A DNA stretch of 24,777 nt from Chloroflexi bacterium UBA5189 (GCA_002413045.1 DHWF01000044.1:115774-140550), one strand, 5' to 3'. Counted from the first letter of the stretch, positions 15,515-23,365 are shown. Translations and numbers: made by a program. The notes: generated from the sequence alone by a model not told the origin.

Positions 15515-16597
15515 CTAGTCGACCACCGCCGCTTCGACCGACCAGATCGCCGGCAGGTTGTCGGCGATGAGGCGCCAGGTGTGACCCTCGTCGCGGCTAC
15601 CGTAGAGCTGGCCCGTGCTCGTTCCGAAGTAGACACCGGCCGGATCGAGCCGGTCGACGGCCATCGCCTCGCGCAGGACCCCAACGTACGCGTCGTGGGT
15701 TGGCAGACCGTCGTCACTCCTGATCCACGTGTCGCCGCCGTCATGCGTCCGCCACACGGCGGCGTGGCCCTCCGGCATGAGCCGGCCGTCCTCGGGCGAG
15801 GTGAGCGGGATGACCCAGGCTGTCTTCGGATCGCGGGGATGGGCGCCCATCGGAAAGCCGAACTCGGAGGGCAGCCCGGCGGTGATCTCCTCCCACTGCC
15901 GGCCACCGTCGGAGCTGCGGTACACGCCGCAATGGTTCTGCTGGTAGAGGTGCTCGCCACCGTCGGCCGCCATCACGAGCTTGTGCACGCACTGGCCGAA
16001 GTCCGGGTACTGCTGGCCCTCGGGCATGAACCCCGCGCGAACGCCGACGTTCCGCGTCTCCCAGCTCGAGCCACCGTCAGTGGTCTCGAACGCTCCGACC
16101 GATGAGATCCCGACCCAGACCCGCTCCGCGTCGGTCGGGGAGGGCACGATCGAGTGGAGGATGAGGCCGCCGTTGCCGGGCTGCCACTCCGGCCGGCTTG
16201 GGTGCTTCGTCAGGCCCTCGACGTGCGCCCAGGTCGCGCCCCGATCGGCGCTGCGGAACAGGCCCGCCGGCTCGACGCCCGCATACATCGCGTCGCCCGG
16301 GCCCGTCGCGAGGCTCCAGATCGTCGCGATCTTCTCGCCATCGTCCCCGTAGGTCAGCCCTTCGCTGGAGTGGGTCCACGTCCCGCCGAGGTCGTCGCTG
16401 CGCCAGACTGCGGGGCCGTACCAGTTGCTGCCGCCCCCGGCGAAGATCGCGCCAGACGCCGGATCGAGGATCGCGTCGTGGATCGGCCAGCCCTCGCACA
16501 TGGGTCCGCGGACCGCCCAGTCGTCACGGTCGGCGTCGCCGTCGAGCACGAACAGCCCCTTCCGCGTCCCGACCAGGAGCGCAACTCGCTTCGCCAT
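15515..16597 (-). CDS. BNR/Asp-box repeat beta-propeller protein
   Basis: A 360-aa predicted beta-propeller. At least six Asp-box motifs (SxDxGxxW) are visible: RSDDLGGTW, RSADRGATW, TTDGGSSW, RSSDGGRQW, RTHDGGDTW and SRDEGHTW. Similar proteins are often labelled sialidase or 'VPS10/WD40-YVTN-like', but I see no sialidase RIP motif or arginine triad, and no signal peptide, so a cytosolic binding role is more likely than a glycosidase. I chose ATG 16597 (AKRVALLVGTRKGLFVL follows) because a good SD, GGAGG (minus strand, 16604-16608), lies 6 nt upstream; the frame is open to 16648. First gene of a three-gene unit with the MoaD-like and membrane proteins. Confidence 0.88.
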   Translation of the reverse strand: MAKRVALLVGTRKGLFVLDGDADRDDWAVRGPMCEGWPIHDAILDPASGAIFAGGGSNWYGPAVWRSDDLGGTWTHSSEGLTYGDDGEKIATIWSLATGPGDAMYAGVEPAGLFRSADRGATWAHVEGLTKHPSRPEWQPGNGGLILHSIVPSPTDAERVWVGISSVGAFETTDGGSSWETRNVGVRAGFMPEGQQYPDFGQCVHKLVMAADGGEHLYQQNHCGVYRSSDGGRQWEEITAGLPSEFGFPMGAHPRDPKTAWVIPLTSPEDGRLMPEGHAAVWRTHDGGDTWIRSDDGLPTHDAYVGVLREAMAVDRLDPAGVYFGTSTGQLYGSRDEGHTWRLIADNLPAIWSVEAAVVD

Positions 16598-16689
16598 CTC
16601 GGTCCTCCGGTGTGCGGGCGCGCCCCTCGGGCGGCGCTGCCTCGTCATCTACGCTCAGCCTACCCGAGAGTTGCGAGGCAGGGACAGGG
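16598..16689. promoter_or_regulatory. Divergent promoter region (BNR unit / VOC gene)
   Basis: 92 nt between divergent genes. Candidate -10 boxes overlap closely: TACGCT on plus (16650-16655) and TAGGCT on minus (16657-16662). Both would give leaders of some 30-55 nt, so these two genes do not show the leaderless arrangement. Confidence 0.35.
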
Positions 16690-17079
16690 ATGACGCTTGG
16701 CCGGCTCGACTATCTCTATACACCGAGCGACGACGTGGCGGCCGACGCGCACTACCTCGTCGAGGTCCTCGGCGGCCGGCTGGAGTTCGCCATCGATGAC
16801 GGCGGGACCCGTGTTGCGATGGTGACGCTCGGCGACGCGCCGGCGATCCTGCTCACCGACCACCTCGAGGGCGACCGGACGGTCCACGTCTACGCGGTCG
16901 ACAACCTGGCCGGCACGACCGCGGACCTCGCGAGCCGCGGCTGGCGCGAGGACCGGTCGATCGAGCTCCCGCCAGGACCGGCAGTCACCTTCCGGACGCC
17001 GGGCGGCGTCAGGCTGGCGCTGTACGAGGCATCTCGCCCGTTCGTCATCGACTCGTTCCGGGGCCGCCACGACTTCTGA
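16690..17079 (+). CDS. VOC family (glyoxalase/bleomycin-resistance-like) protein
   Basis: A 129-aa single-module VOC protein: LDYLYTPSDDVAADAHYLVEVLGGRLEFAI is the usual first beta-alpha-beta half, with LLTDHLEGDRTVHVYAVDNL and VTFRTPGGVRLALYEASRP forming the second. VOC proteins bind metals or hydrophobic ligands as enzymes or resistance factors; the function here is unknown. The expected metal-ligand His/Glu positions are only partly recognisable. ATG 16690 follows a purine-rich stretch with GAGG at 16675-16678, a loose SD. The ECF-type promoter of the next operon begins 19 nt after its stop. Confidence 0.8.
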   Translation: MTLGRLDYLYTPSDDVAADAHYLVEVLGGRLEFAIDDGGTRVAMVTLGDAPAILLTDHLEGDRTVHVYAVDNLAGTTADLASRGWREDRSIELPPGPAVTFRTPGGVRLALYEASRPFVIDSFRGRHDF

Positions 17080-17097
17080 GAAACTCGTGCCGACGGA

Positions 17098-17126
17098 TGT
17101 CGATTCGGCGACCGCCCGCTCGACGT
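17098..17126 (+). promoter_or_regulatory. Putative ECF42-type promoter of the DGPF-sigma operon
   Basis: TGTCGA (17098-17103), 17 nt, CGACGT (17121-17126). This matches the ECF42 promoter as I recall it from work in Streptomyces (TGTCGA at -35, CGA plus pyrimidine at -10). It lies upstream of two DGPF genes and an ECF42-like sigma gene, so the sigma factor probably drives its own operon. The leader to ATG 17193 would be about 60 nt. Confidence 0.6.
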
Positions 17127-17192
17127 AGTGGTAGAGCGACGACCGAGGCGGACAGACGATCCGGCCGGCCCGCTCGATCAGAAGGAACCGCG

Positions 17193-17537
17193 ATGCGCGT
17201 GATGGCCATCATCAAGAACACGCCGGTCTCGGAGGCGGTGCCACCGCCCACCGGGACGCTCGAGGCGATGGGCCGCTTCAACGAGGAGCTCGTCAATGCC
17301 GGCGTGCTGCTCGCGGGCGACGGCCTGACCTCGAGCGCTCGCGGCGCCCGCGTCCGGTTCGACGGCGATCGCCGCACCGTCATCGACGGGCCGTTCAGGG
17401 AGGCCAAGGAGCTGATCGCCGGCTACTGGATCTGGCAGGTTCGATCGCTCGACGAGGCCATCGAATGGCTCAAGCGAGCGCCGTTCGGAGGCGGCATGGA
17501 GGTCGAGATCCGACCCGTGGCGGAGCCGGACGACTAG
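17193..17537 (+). CDS. YCII-related DGPF-domain protein 1
   Basis: A 114-aa cytosolic protein with the ferredoxin-like YCII fold and the signature DGPF at 65-68 (VIDGPFREAKELIAGYWIWQ). Such proteins recur beside ECF42-type sigma factors; their function is unknown, although the fold resembles small dioxygenases and dehydrochlorinases. ATG 17193 has the SD GAAGGA (17181-17186) 6 nt upstream. It is the first gene after the putative ECF42 promoter, with the second DGPF gene 104 nt downstream. Identity to that paralogue looks low outside the DGPF region. Confidence 0.9.
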   Translation: MRVMAIIKNTPVSEAVPPPTGTLEAMGRFNEELVNAGVLLAGDGLTSSARGARVRFDGDRRTVIDGPFREAKELIAGYWIWQVRSLDEAIEWLKRAPFGGGMEVEIRPVAEPDD

Positions 17538-17641
17538 GGCGACCAATTGACCCCCGAGCTGCGGGCGCAGGAGGCGCGCCTGCGAGGCATCAGCGAATCA
17601 CGGACATAGCCCAAGAACGACCCGAAAGGACCGACACCGAC

Positions 17642-17995
17642 ATGCGCTACTTCCTGTACACGACCCCCGACCCGGCCAATCCACCCGCGCCGCCCTCGCC
17701 GGAGATGTTCGCGGAGATGGGCCAATTCATCGAGGAGGGGTTCCGCAACGGGACGCTCGTCTCGACCGGCGCGCTCGACCCGATCGTGACGAAGATCGAG
17801 AACACGAAGGGCTCGTTCACGCTGACGGACGGCCCGTTCACGGAGGCCAAGGAGCTGGTCGTCGGCTGGGCGATCGTGAACGTCGAGACCAAAGAGCAGG
17901 CGATCGAGCTGTCCAAGCGGTTCTGGGGGATCGTCGGCGACGGCACCGGGATCATCCAGCGCATCCTCGATCAGGGCGAGACGCCCGGCTCGTAG
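17642..17995 (+). CDS. YCII-related DGPF-domain protein 2
   Basis: A 117-aa protein starting MRYFLYTTPDPANPPAPPSPEM and carrying DGPF at 63-66 (LTDGPFTEAKELVVGWAIVNV). It has the same fold as the previous gene and is probably its distant tandem paralogue. The SD AAAGGA (17625-17630) lies 11 nt before the ATG. The 104-nt gap upstream holds no convincing gene or ECF box. The sigma factor starts 12 nt downstream, so the two are cotranscribed. The biochemical role is unknown. Confidence 0.9.
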   Translation: MRYFLYTTPDPANPPAPPSPEMFAEMGQFIEEGFRNGTLVSTGALDPIVTKIENTKGSFTLTDGPFTEAKELVVGWAIVNVETKEQAIELSKRFWGIVGDGTGIIQRILDQGETPGS

Positions 17996-18007
17996 GCCGG
18001 ATCCCTG

Positions 18008-19294
18008 GTGAGCACGGCGAGATCGGCAGGCGACGAGGTCGGCCGCGTCCTGGACGCGGTCTGGCGGATGGAGTCGCCCAGGCTGATCGCCGCGCTCGCC
18101 AGGATCGTCCGCGACGTCGGGCTCGCCGAGGATCTCGCGCAGGACGCGATGGTCGCGGCCGTCCAGCAGTGGCCCGAGTCCGGCGTGCCGGCAAATCCGG
18201 GCGCCTGGCTCAGGGCCGTCGGCAAGCGCCGGGCCATCGACCACATCCGGCGATCCGTGACCCTCGAACGCAAGCAGGCGGAGCTCGGCATGGCAGCCGA
18301 TGATGCGCAGCCCACCGAGGATGACCGCGACGCGGCAATCGACAACGCGGCGATCGGCGACGACCTGCTCCGCCTCGTGTTCATCTGTTGCCATCCGGTC
18401 CTGTCGGTCGACGCGAGGGTCGGACTCACGCTGCGGATGCTGGGCGGCCTCCGAACCGACGAGATCGCCCGGGCTTTCCTCGTGCCGGAAGCGACGATCG
18501 CCCAGCGCATCGTGCGCGCCAAGCGGACGCTGGCCGAGGCGCGGGTTCCATTCGAGGTCCCGGTCGGCGCGGACTTCGATGCCCGCCTCGACTCGGTCCT
18601 TCAGGTCATCTATCTCGTGTTCAACGAGGGCTACTCGGCGACCGCCGGCGACGACTGGGTGCGGCCATCGCTGGCCGAGGACGCACTCCGCCTGGGCCGG
18701 GTTCTCGCGGGCCTCGTGCCCGACGTCGCCGAGGTGCATGGCCTCGTCGCGCTCATGGAGCTCCAGGCATCGCGGATGCGGGCGAGGGTCGCGCCAGGTG
18801 GGCAACCGATCCCGCTTACGGAACAGAACCGGGCCCGCTGGGACCAGCTCCTGATCGGTCGTGGGCTCGCGGCGCTGGCGAAGGCCGAGGGTCTCGGCGG
18901 CGCGCGCGGGCCGTACGCGCTGCAGGCCGCGATCGCCGCGGTGCATGCCCAGGCGAGGACGCCGGACGCGACGGACTGGCCGCGAATCGTCGCGCTCTAC
19001 GACGCGCTTGCGCAGCTGATGCCGTCGCCGATCGTGGAGCTGAACCGAGCTGTCGCGGTGTCGATGGCGTTCGGGCCGGCGGCCGGCCTCGAGCTCGTCG
19101 ACGCCCTCGCGGGCGAGCCGGCGCTGGCGTCGTACCACCTCCTACCGGCGGTGCGCGGGGACCTGCTCGCGAAGGTTGGGCGGTACGCGGAGGCTGCCGC
19201 CGAACTGCGGCGCGCCGCCGAGCTCACCCGCAACGCCGCGGAGCGAAATCTCCTGTTGGAGCGGGCAGCGACGAGCGCCGCTCACGACGCGTAG
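18008..19294 (+). CDS. ECF42-type RNA polymerase sigma factor with C-terminal extension
   Basis: A 428-aa sigma factor, about twice the length of a classical ECF. Region 2 is about residues 15-85 (LIAALARIVRDVGLAEDLAQ, NPGAWLRAVGKRRAIDHIRR), region 4 about 115-180 (LTLRMLGGLRTDEIARAFLV, IAQRIVRAKRTLAEA). The long C-terminal part (DSVLQVIYLVFNEGYSAT, HGLVALMELQASRMRAR, SPIVELNRAVAVSMAFGPAAGLELVDAL) is the DUF6596/TPR-like extension that marks ECF42 and is thought to control activity in place of an anti-sigma factor. None is encoded here, as is usual for the group. GTG 18008 has no strong SD and follows the DGPF gene by 12 nt. The signal sensed is unknown. Confidence 0.92.
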   Translation: MSTARSAGDEVGRVLDAVWRMESPRLIAALARIVRDVGLAEDLAQDAMVAAVQQWPESGVPANPGAWLRAVGKRRAIDHIRRSVTLERKQAELGMAADDAQPTEDDRDAAIDNAAIGDDLLRLVFICCHPVLSVDARVGLTLRMLGGLRTDEIARAFLVPEATIAQRIVRAKRTLAEARVPFEVPVGADFDARLDSVLQVIYLVFNEGYSATAGDDWVRPSLAEDALRLGRVLAGLVPDVAEVHGLVALMELQASRMRARVAPGGQPIPLTEQNRARWDQLLIGRGLAALAKAEGLGGARGPYALQAAIAAVHAQARTPDATDWPRIVALYDALAQLMPSPIVELNRAVAVSMAFGPAAGLELVDALAGEPALASYHLLPAVRGDLLAKVGRYAEAAAELRRAAELTRNAAERNLLLERAATSAAHDA

Positions 19295-19317
19295 GATCGG
19301 CGGGACGCACTCGGAGG
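19292..19317 (+). promoter_or_regulatory. Candidate -10 and SD of the DUF2461 gene
   Basis: TAGGAT (19292-19297), overlapping the sigma-factor stop, could be a -10; GGAGG (19313-19317) is a good SD 5 nt before ATG 19323. The implied leader is about 20 nt. Readthrough from the sigma operon is equally possible. Confidence 0.35.
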
Positions 19318-19322
19318 CTCCC

Positions 19323-20048
19323 ATGGCCGTCGCCGCACCGCCGTTCGCCGGGTTCACCCCCGCGGCAATCCAGTTCCTCGCCGATCTTGCCGAGAACAAC
19401 GACCGTGCCTGGTTCCAGCCGCGCAAGGCCGAGTTCGAGCGGCTGCTCAAGGACCCGCTGGAGGCGATGATCGCCGCGCTCTCGGATCGGCTGGCTGCCC
19501 GCGGCGTGCCGATGCTCGCGGACCCGAAGCGAGCGCCGTTCCGCATCTACCGCGACACGCGCTTCAGCAAGGACAAGTCGCCGTACAAGAGCCACCTCGG
19601 AGCGAACTTTCCGTGGATCGAGGCGGACCCGGCCGTGAGCGCGGGTGGAGATCACGAGGAACGGACCCACGGAAACGGCGGCTACTTCCACTTCCAGCCC
19701 GGCGAGATGTACGTCGGCGGCGGGATGTGGCAGATGGAGAAGCCGAGGATCGAGGCGTTCCGTGCGATCGTGCGAGACGATCCGGATCGGGTGCGAGCGG
19801 CGCTCGAGGCGCCGGCCTTTGTCGCCTGGTTCGGGGCCCCGAGCGCCCACGAGGAGCTCAAGCGGACGCCGCCCGGCTATCCACAGGACCATCCGCTGGC
19901 ACACATGTTCCGCTGGAAGGACGTCGTGTTCGGGCGCCGCCTGGCCGACGACGAGGTGCTCTCGCCGGACCTGCCGGACCGGCTCGCCGAGGGCTTCGCA
20001 ACGGCAATCCCGGCCTTCCGCTTCCTCGCCGGCCTCGATCCCGCATAG
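19323..20048 (+). CDS. DUF2461 (TIGR02453) family protein
   Basis: A 241-aa member of a conserved family of unknown function. Family hallmarks are all visible: FTPAAIQFLADLAENNDRAWFQPRKAEFE at the start, FRIYRDTRFSKDKSPYKSHLGANF in the middle, GYFHFQPGEMYVGGGMW, LKRTPPGYPQDHPLAHMFRWKDVVF and a closing AIPAFRFLAGLD. Length is normal. ATG 19323 has the SD GGAGG. The next (broken) gene starts with GTG 1 nt after its stop, suggesting they form one unit. No biochemical role can be given. Confidence 0.92.
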   Translation: MAVAAPPFAGFTPAAIQFLADLAENNDRAWFQPRKAEFERLLKDPLEAMIAALSDRLAARGVPMLADPKRAPFRIYRDTRFSKDKSPYKSHLGANFPWIEADPAVSAGGDHEERTHGNGGYFHFQPGEMYVGGGMWQMEKPRIEAFRAIVRDDPDRVRAALEAPAFVAWFGAPSAHEELKRTPPGYPQDHPLAHMFRWKDVVFGRRLADDEVLSPDLPDRLAEGFATAIPAFRFLAGLDPA

Positions 20049-20049
20049 G

Positions 20050-21098
20050 GTGGCCGCCCGACCAGGCTCGGACGCCCCGGTCCTCACGCAGCGGGCGCTC
20101 AACCGGGCGCTGCTGGCGCGGCAGCTGCTCCTCGAACGGGCACCGGTGCCGATCGTCGACGCGGTCGAGCAGGTCGGCGGGCTGCAGGCGCAGTACGCGC
20201 CATCGAGCTATGTCGGCCTGTGGAGCAAGGTCGCCGGGTTCCAGCGCGACGACCTGACGAGCGCCCTGGAGGATCGGTCGCTGGTCCAGGGCTCGTTGAT
20301 GCGGAGACCACGATCCATGTGGTCTCGAGGCGCCAATTCTGGCTGTACGCGATGGGCATCCGCCGCTCTCGTCAGGAGTGGGCCACCCGGGTCCGGGCGC
20401 TCCCGCCCGAGCGCCAGCTCCCTGACGGTGCCAATCGCATGCGGGAGCTGCTCCGGGACGGCCCGAAGACGGTGAAGGAGCTCGGCGACGACGCGACGGG
20501 CTTCCTCGGCACGCTCAGCTTCTACGTCGACCTGGTGCGGGTCCCACCGTCCGGCACCTGGGAGCGGCGCCGCGCGGACCGGCTCACCCTCGCGGAGGAC
20601 TGGGTTGGCCCGAACGACGCGACCGAGGACCAGGGCCTCGAGCACCTGGTCCGGAGCTACCTCCGCGCGTTCGGGCCGGCTGCCTGGGGCGACATCTCCT
20701 CGTGGGCCGGCATCAGCGTTGCCGACACCCGACGAGGCGCGGCGAATCTCGCCCTCACCCGGTTCCAGGATGCGGGGGGCAAGGAGCTCGTCGACCTGGC
20801 GGGCGCACCCTTGCCGGATCCCGCGACGCCGGCGCCGGTCCGCTTCCTGCCGCACTGAGACGCGGGCCTGCTCGTCCACGCGCGTCGCACCGGCCTGCTG
20901 CCCGAGATCCACCGCCCGCGCGTCTTCTCGGTCCGGACGCCGTTCTCGATCGGAACCTATCTGGTGGACGGCCACGTCGCGGGCGGCTGGTCGCTGGTAA
21001 AGGGCCGGATCGAGCTCGACCCGTTCGAGGAGCTTGATCGCGCCGACGCGGCCGCCGTGGAGCTGGAGCGCGGAGCCCTCGAGGCGTTCGTCAGCTGA
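20050..21098 (+). pseudogene. Winged-helix DNA-binding (HTH_42/AlkZ-like) protein, broken by frameshift and stop
   Basis: Three pieces of one protein in two frames. Piece 1 (from GTG 20050) reads VLTQRALNRALLARQLLLE, VEQVGGLQAQYAPSSYVGLWS and LVQGSLMR, then loses frame near 20300. The reading resumes in another frame with TTIHVVSRRQFWLYAMGI, consistent with a 2-nt GA duplication (GGAGACC where GGACC is expected) or a 1-nt loss. Piece 2 runs to TGA 20856-20858 in RFLPH*DAGLLVHARRTG, where relatives usually have Trp-Asp, so TGG has become TGA. Piece 3 continues LPEIHRPRVFSVRTPFSIGTYLVDGHVAGGW to TGA 21096-21098. Intact relatives are ~350-aa winged-helix proteins related to the AlkZ DNA glycosylase. 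Two lesions with well-kept flanking code suggest recent decay, or assembly errors. Confidence 0.82.
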
Positions 21099-21118
21099 GC
21101 GTGCATCCCGCGAGCCAC

Positions 21119-21124
21119 TAGACT
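21119..21124 (+). promoter_or_regulatory. -10-like hexamer of a putative leaderless promoter (S33 peptidase gene)
   Basis: TAGACT, then exactly 6 nt to ATG 21131. No SD is visible upstream of the ATG. Confidence 0.5.
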
Positions 21125-21130
21125 CCAGCG

Positions 21131-22360
21131 ATGGACCCTGTCACCTACACCACCCCCGGCGCGATCACGATCGAGCGGGAGCATCGCGTCCCGCTGGACC
21201 ACACCAAGCCGGACGGCGACTCGATCACGGTGTTCACCCGGGAGGTCGCCGCTCCCGACGGCCGCGACCGGCCATACCTGCTCTTCCTCCAGGGTGGCCC
21301 CGGCTTCGAGGCGGCGCGGCCGAGCGCGCCACCGTCGGGTTGGCAGAAGCGCGCCCTCGCGGACTACCGCCTCCTCCTGATCGACCAGCGCGGCACCGGC
21401 CGCTCGACGCCGGTCGGCGACATCCCCGGCGCGACCCCGCAGGAGCAGGCGACCTACCTGACCCACTTCCGTGCGGACTCGATCGTGCGCGACGCGGAGA
21501 TGATCCGGAAGGAGCTCGGCGTCGATCGATGGAGCATCCTCGGCCAGAGCTTCGGCGGCTTCTGCTCGCTGACCTACCTGTCGTTCTTCCCCGAGGGCCT
21601 GCGCGAGGCGTTCCTCACGGGCGGCCTGTCACCGATCGGCCGGCCGGTGGACGATGTGTACGCGGCGACGTACCAGCGCCTGATCGAGAAGAACCGCGCC
21701 TACTACGCCCGCTACCCCGGCGATCGGGCGCGGGTGCGCGACATCCTGGAGCGGCTCGATGGGGAGGACATCCGGCTGCCGTCCGGGGACCGGCTGACGT
21801 CGCGGCGTTTCCTCCAGCTCGGGATGAAGCTCGGCGACAACGCCGGCTTCGAGCTCATGCACCAGGTCATCGAGCTGCCGTTCGGGTCGCGCGCATTCCT
21901 GGCCGATCTCGAGGACCCGATCCGGTTCGGGCGCAACCCGATCTACGCGACGCTCCACGAGTCGTCCTACGCCGACGGCGTCGTGACCAGCTGGTCCAGC
22001 GATCGCCTGTTCCCGGACGAGGTCCGCGAGGAGCGCTACTTCACCGCCGAGCACATCTTCCGCTGGATGTGGGACGACTACTCGAGCCTGCACTCCCACA
22101 AGGAGGCCGCCGCGATCCTGGCGGAGCACCGGTGGCCGCATCTGTATGACACCGCCCAGCTCGTGCGCAACGAGGTCCCCGTCGCGGCGACGATCTACGT
22201 CCACGACCTGTATGTCGAGCAGCGCTTCGCGGTCGAGACAGCGGCGCAGGTCCGCGGCCTCCGGACATGGGAGACGGACGAGTTCGAGCACAGCGGCCTG
22301 CGCGCTGACGGCGAGCGAATCCTTGGTCGCCTCATCGACCTCGCCCGCGGGCGGGCGTAG
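21131..22360 (+). CDS. Alpha/beta hydrolase, S33 (proline iminopeptidase-like) family
   Basis: A 409-aa cytosolic hydrolase. The N-terminal strand pair IEREHRVPLDHTKPDGDSITVFTREV and oxyanion loop FLQGGPGFEA are typical of S33 prolyl aminopeptidases. They are followed by LLIDQRGTGRSTPV and the nucleophile elbow GQSFGG with S140. A large helical cap (residues ~170-310) follows, and the C-terminal part ends with EHSGLRADGERILGRLIDLA holding the candidate catalytic histidine. Such enzymes remove N-terminal proline from peptides, but related members hydrolyse esters or amides, so the substrate is uncertain. The start is supported by the -10-like box. There is no signal peptide. Confidence 0.9.
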   Translation: MDPVTYTTPGAITIEREHRVPLDHTKPDGDSITVFTREVAAPDGRDRPYLLFLQGGPGFEAARPSAPPSGWQKRALADYRLLLIDQRGTGRSTPVGDIPGATPQEQATYLTHFRADSIVRDAEMIRKELGVDRWSILGQSFGGFCSLTYLSFFPEGLREAFLTGGLSPIGRPVDDVYAATYQRLIEKNRAYYARYPGDRARVRDILERLDGEDIRLPSGDRLTSRRFLQLGMKLGDNAGFELMHQVIELPFGSRAFLADLEDPIRFGRNPIYATLHESSYADGVVTSWSSDRLFPDEVREERYFTAEHIFRWMWDDYSSLHSHKEAAAILAEHRWPHLYDTAQLVRNEVPVAATIYVHDLYVEQRFAVETAAQVRGLRTWETDEFEHSGLRADGERILGRLIDLARGRA

Positions 22361-22387
22361 CTCGGGGTTCTTCCGGCTCCGTGGGGC

Positions 22388-22606
22388 TCAGAACGCTCGC
22401 TTGAGGACGACCAGCCCGAGGAAGAAGATCACGATCCCGACGACCAGGACCTCGGGCGGCTGGGAGAGGACGAAGTTCGCCGCGTCGTTGAAGGTGTGGC
22501 TGATCCCAGCGAAGACGTCGACCGGCTGACCGAGGGGCGAGCTGCCCGAATGCCCGGCAACCTGCCCGGCCGGCCCGTTCGCGATACCGCCGCCGTACTC
22601 GACCAT
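22388..22606 (-). CDS. Small hypothetical membrane protein (C-terminal anchor)
   Basis: A 72-aa product read leftward, ATG 22606 to TGA at 22388-22390. The first ~45 residues are Gly/Ser/Ala/Pro-rich (MVEYGGGIANGPAGQVAGHS), followed by FAGISHTFNDAANFVLSQPPE and one C-terminal helix (VLVVGIVIFFLGLVVL) ending KRAF, a tail-anchor layout. No family recognised. The start is supported by GATCAT 6 nt upstream. It diverges from the next gene (52 nt apart) and converges on the S33 peptidase gene (27 nt apart). Confidence 0.7.
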   Translation of the reverse strand: MVEYGGGIANGPAGQVAGHSGSSPLGQPVDVFAGISHTFNDAANFVLSQPPEVLVVGIVIFFLGLVVLKRAF

Positions 22607-22612
22607 GCGCGG

Positions 22613-22618
22613 ATGATC
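22613..22618 (-). promoter_or_regulatory. -10-like hexamer of a putative leaderless promoter (small membrane protein)
   Basis: Read on the minus strand: GATCAT, then 6 nt (CCGCGC), then ATG 22606. TGGACG lies 16 nt further upstream as a possible -35. No SD is present. Confidence 0.5.
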
Positions 22619-22646
22619 GCATGCGGCGCAAGCCCGTCCATTGGCG

Positions 22647-22652
22647 TACGGT
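22647..22652 (+). promoter_or_regulatory. -10-like hexamer of a putative leaderless promoter (membrane-anchored hypothetical)
   Basis: TACGGT, then exactly 6 nt to GTG 22659. It is weaker than the others (three of six consensus bases). It helps choose this GTG over the TTG at 22641, which would start inside the promoter. Confidence 0.4.
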
Positions 22653-22658
22653 GCACGC

Positions 22659-23339
22659 GTGGATCCGCGACCCAACGTCCTGACGGACGAGACCCGTCCC
22701 AACACGCTCTCGACCCAGTCGACCGGGACCGCTCCAGCGGCGGCGGGCCGAGCCGTCGCCCCGACAGCGGCCACGGCCTCCAACCGGTTCGCGATCGCCA
22801 ACCCCTCCGCGCGCCTGCCGGCCACCGCGGATTCGCGCTTCGAGACGCGTGGACGCCGGGCGCCGTCGCTGGCGACGATCATCATCGTCGGGTTCCTGGT
22901 GGTGACGGCATTCCGCGTCATCGGCGCGCTCGCCGGCCGGCTCGTCCCGGATCAGGCCTCGGTGCCGACCGCACCCGCGTTCGTCGAGGGATCATCGATT
23001 CGACAGGGCGGGATCTCGTTCGGGACGGCGACGGACGGGTTGTGCGGGATTGCCGGCATCGCGACCGGCTTCACGAGTGGGACCGACATCTGGTGGAGTG
23101 CGCACCTCGTCCGCAGCCTCGAAGACCCAATCGAGGCCATCGTCCTGAAGGTCGTTCATGACGGCGTCGACATCGAGGACGACACGACGTCCGGTCGTGA
23201 CCTCGGTGCCAATGGATCTGCCGTCGTCTGCGCGGTCAAGCCGCGCGACGACACCACGCCCGGGCAGTACATCGTGCAGCTCTGGGATGGCGCACAGCGC
23301 CAGATCCTGGCGAGCGGCGAGTTCCGGATCAGCGGATAA
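22659..23339 (+). CDS. Hypothetical single-pass membrane protein
   Basis: A 226-aa protein of unknown function. Residues 1-68 are a disordered, Thr/Ala/Ser/Pro-rich cytosolic tail; RRAPSL marks the inner edge of one helix (about 70-92, IIIVGFLVVTAFRVIGAL). The C-terminal ~130 residues form a probable extracytoplasmic beta domain (GGISFGTATDGLCGIAGIATGF, WWSAHLVRSLEDPIEAIVLKV, YIVQLWDGAQRQILASGEFRI) with two cysteines that could pair. I recognise no family. GTG 22659 is chosen from the -10-like box 6 nt upstream. The DinB-like gene follows after 26 nt with its own SD. Confidence 0.78.
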   Translation: MDPRPNVLTDETRPNTLSTQSTGTAPAAAGRAVAPTAATASNRFAIANPSARLPATADSRFETRGRRAPSLATIIIVGFLVVTAFRVIGALAGRLVPDQASVPTAPAFVEGSSIRQGGISFGTATDGLCGIAGIATGFTSGTDIWWSAHLVRSLEDPIEAIVLKVVHDGVDIEDDTTSGRDLGANGSAVVCAVKPRDDTTPGQYIVQLWDGAQRQILASGEFRISG

Positions 23340-23365
23340 GGCTGGTAGACCATGGAGGAGCGCAC

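Noticed and set aside
17548..17610. 20-residue TTG-start frame between the two DGPF genes
   Set aside because: No SD, no recognisable product, and too short to separate from chance.
17534..19138. Long antisense open frame opposite the sigma factor
   Set aside because: It is the high-GC shadow of a well-recognised sigma-factor and DGPF gene pair; its translation is Arg/Asp/His-rich without family features. Other long antisense frames (e.g. 2124-3968, 549-1631) were rejected for the same reason.
20856..20858. TGA read as tryptophan (alternative code) in the winged-helix gene
   Set aside because: Many intact genes here end in TGA (asd, ftsK, pncC, the ThDP enzyme, VOC), and this gene also has a frameshift, so mutation or error is simpler.
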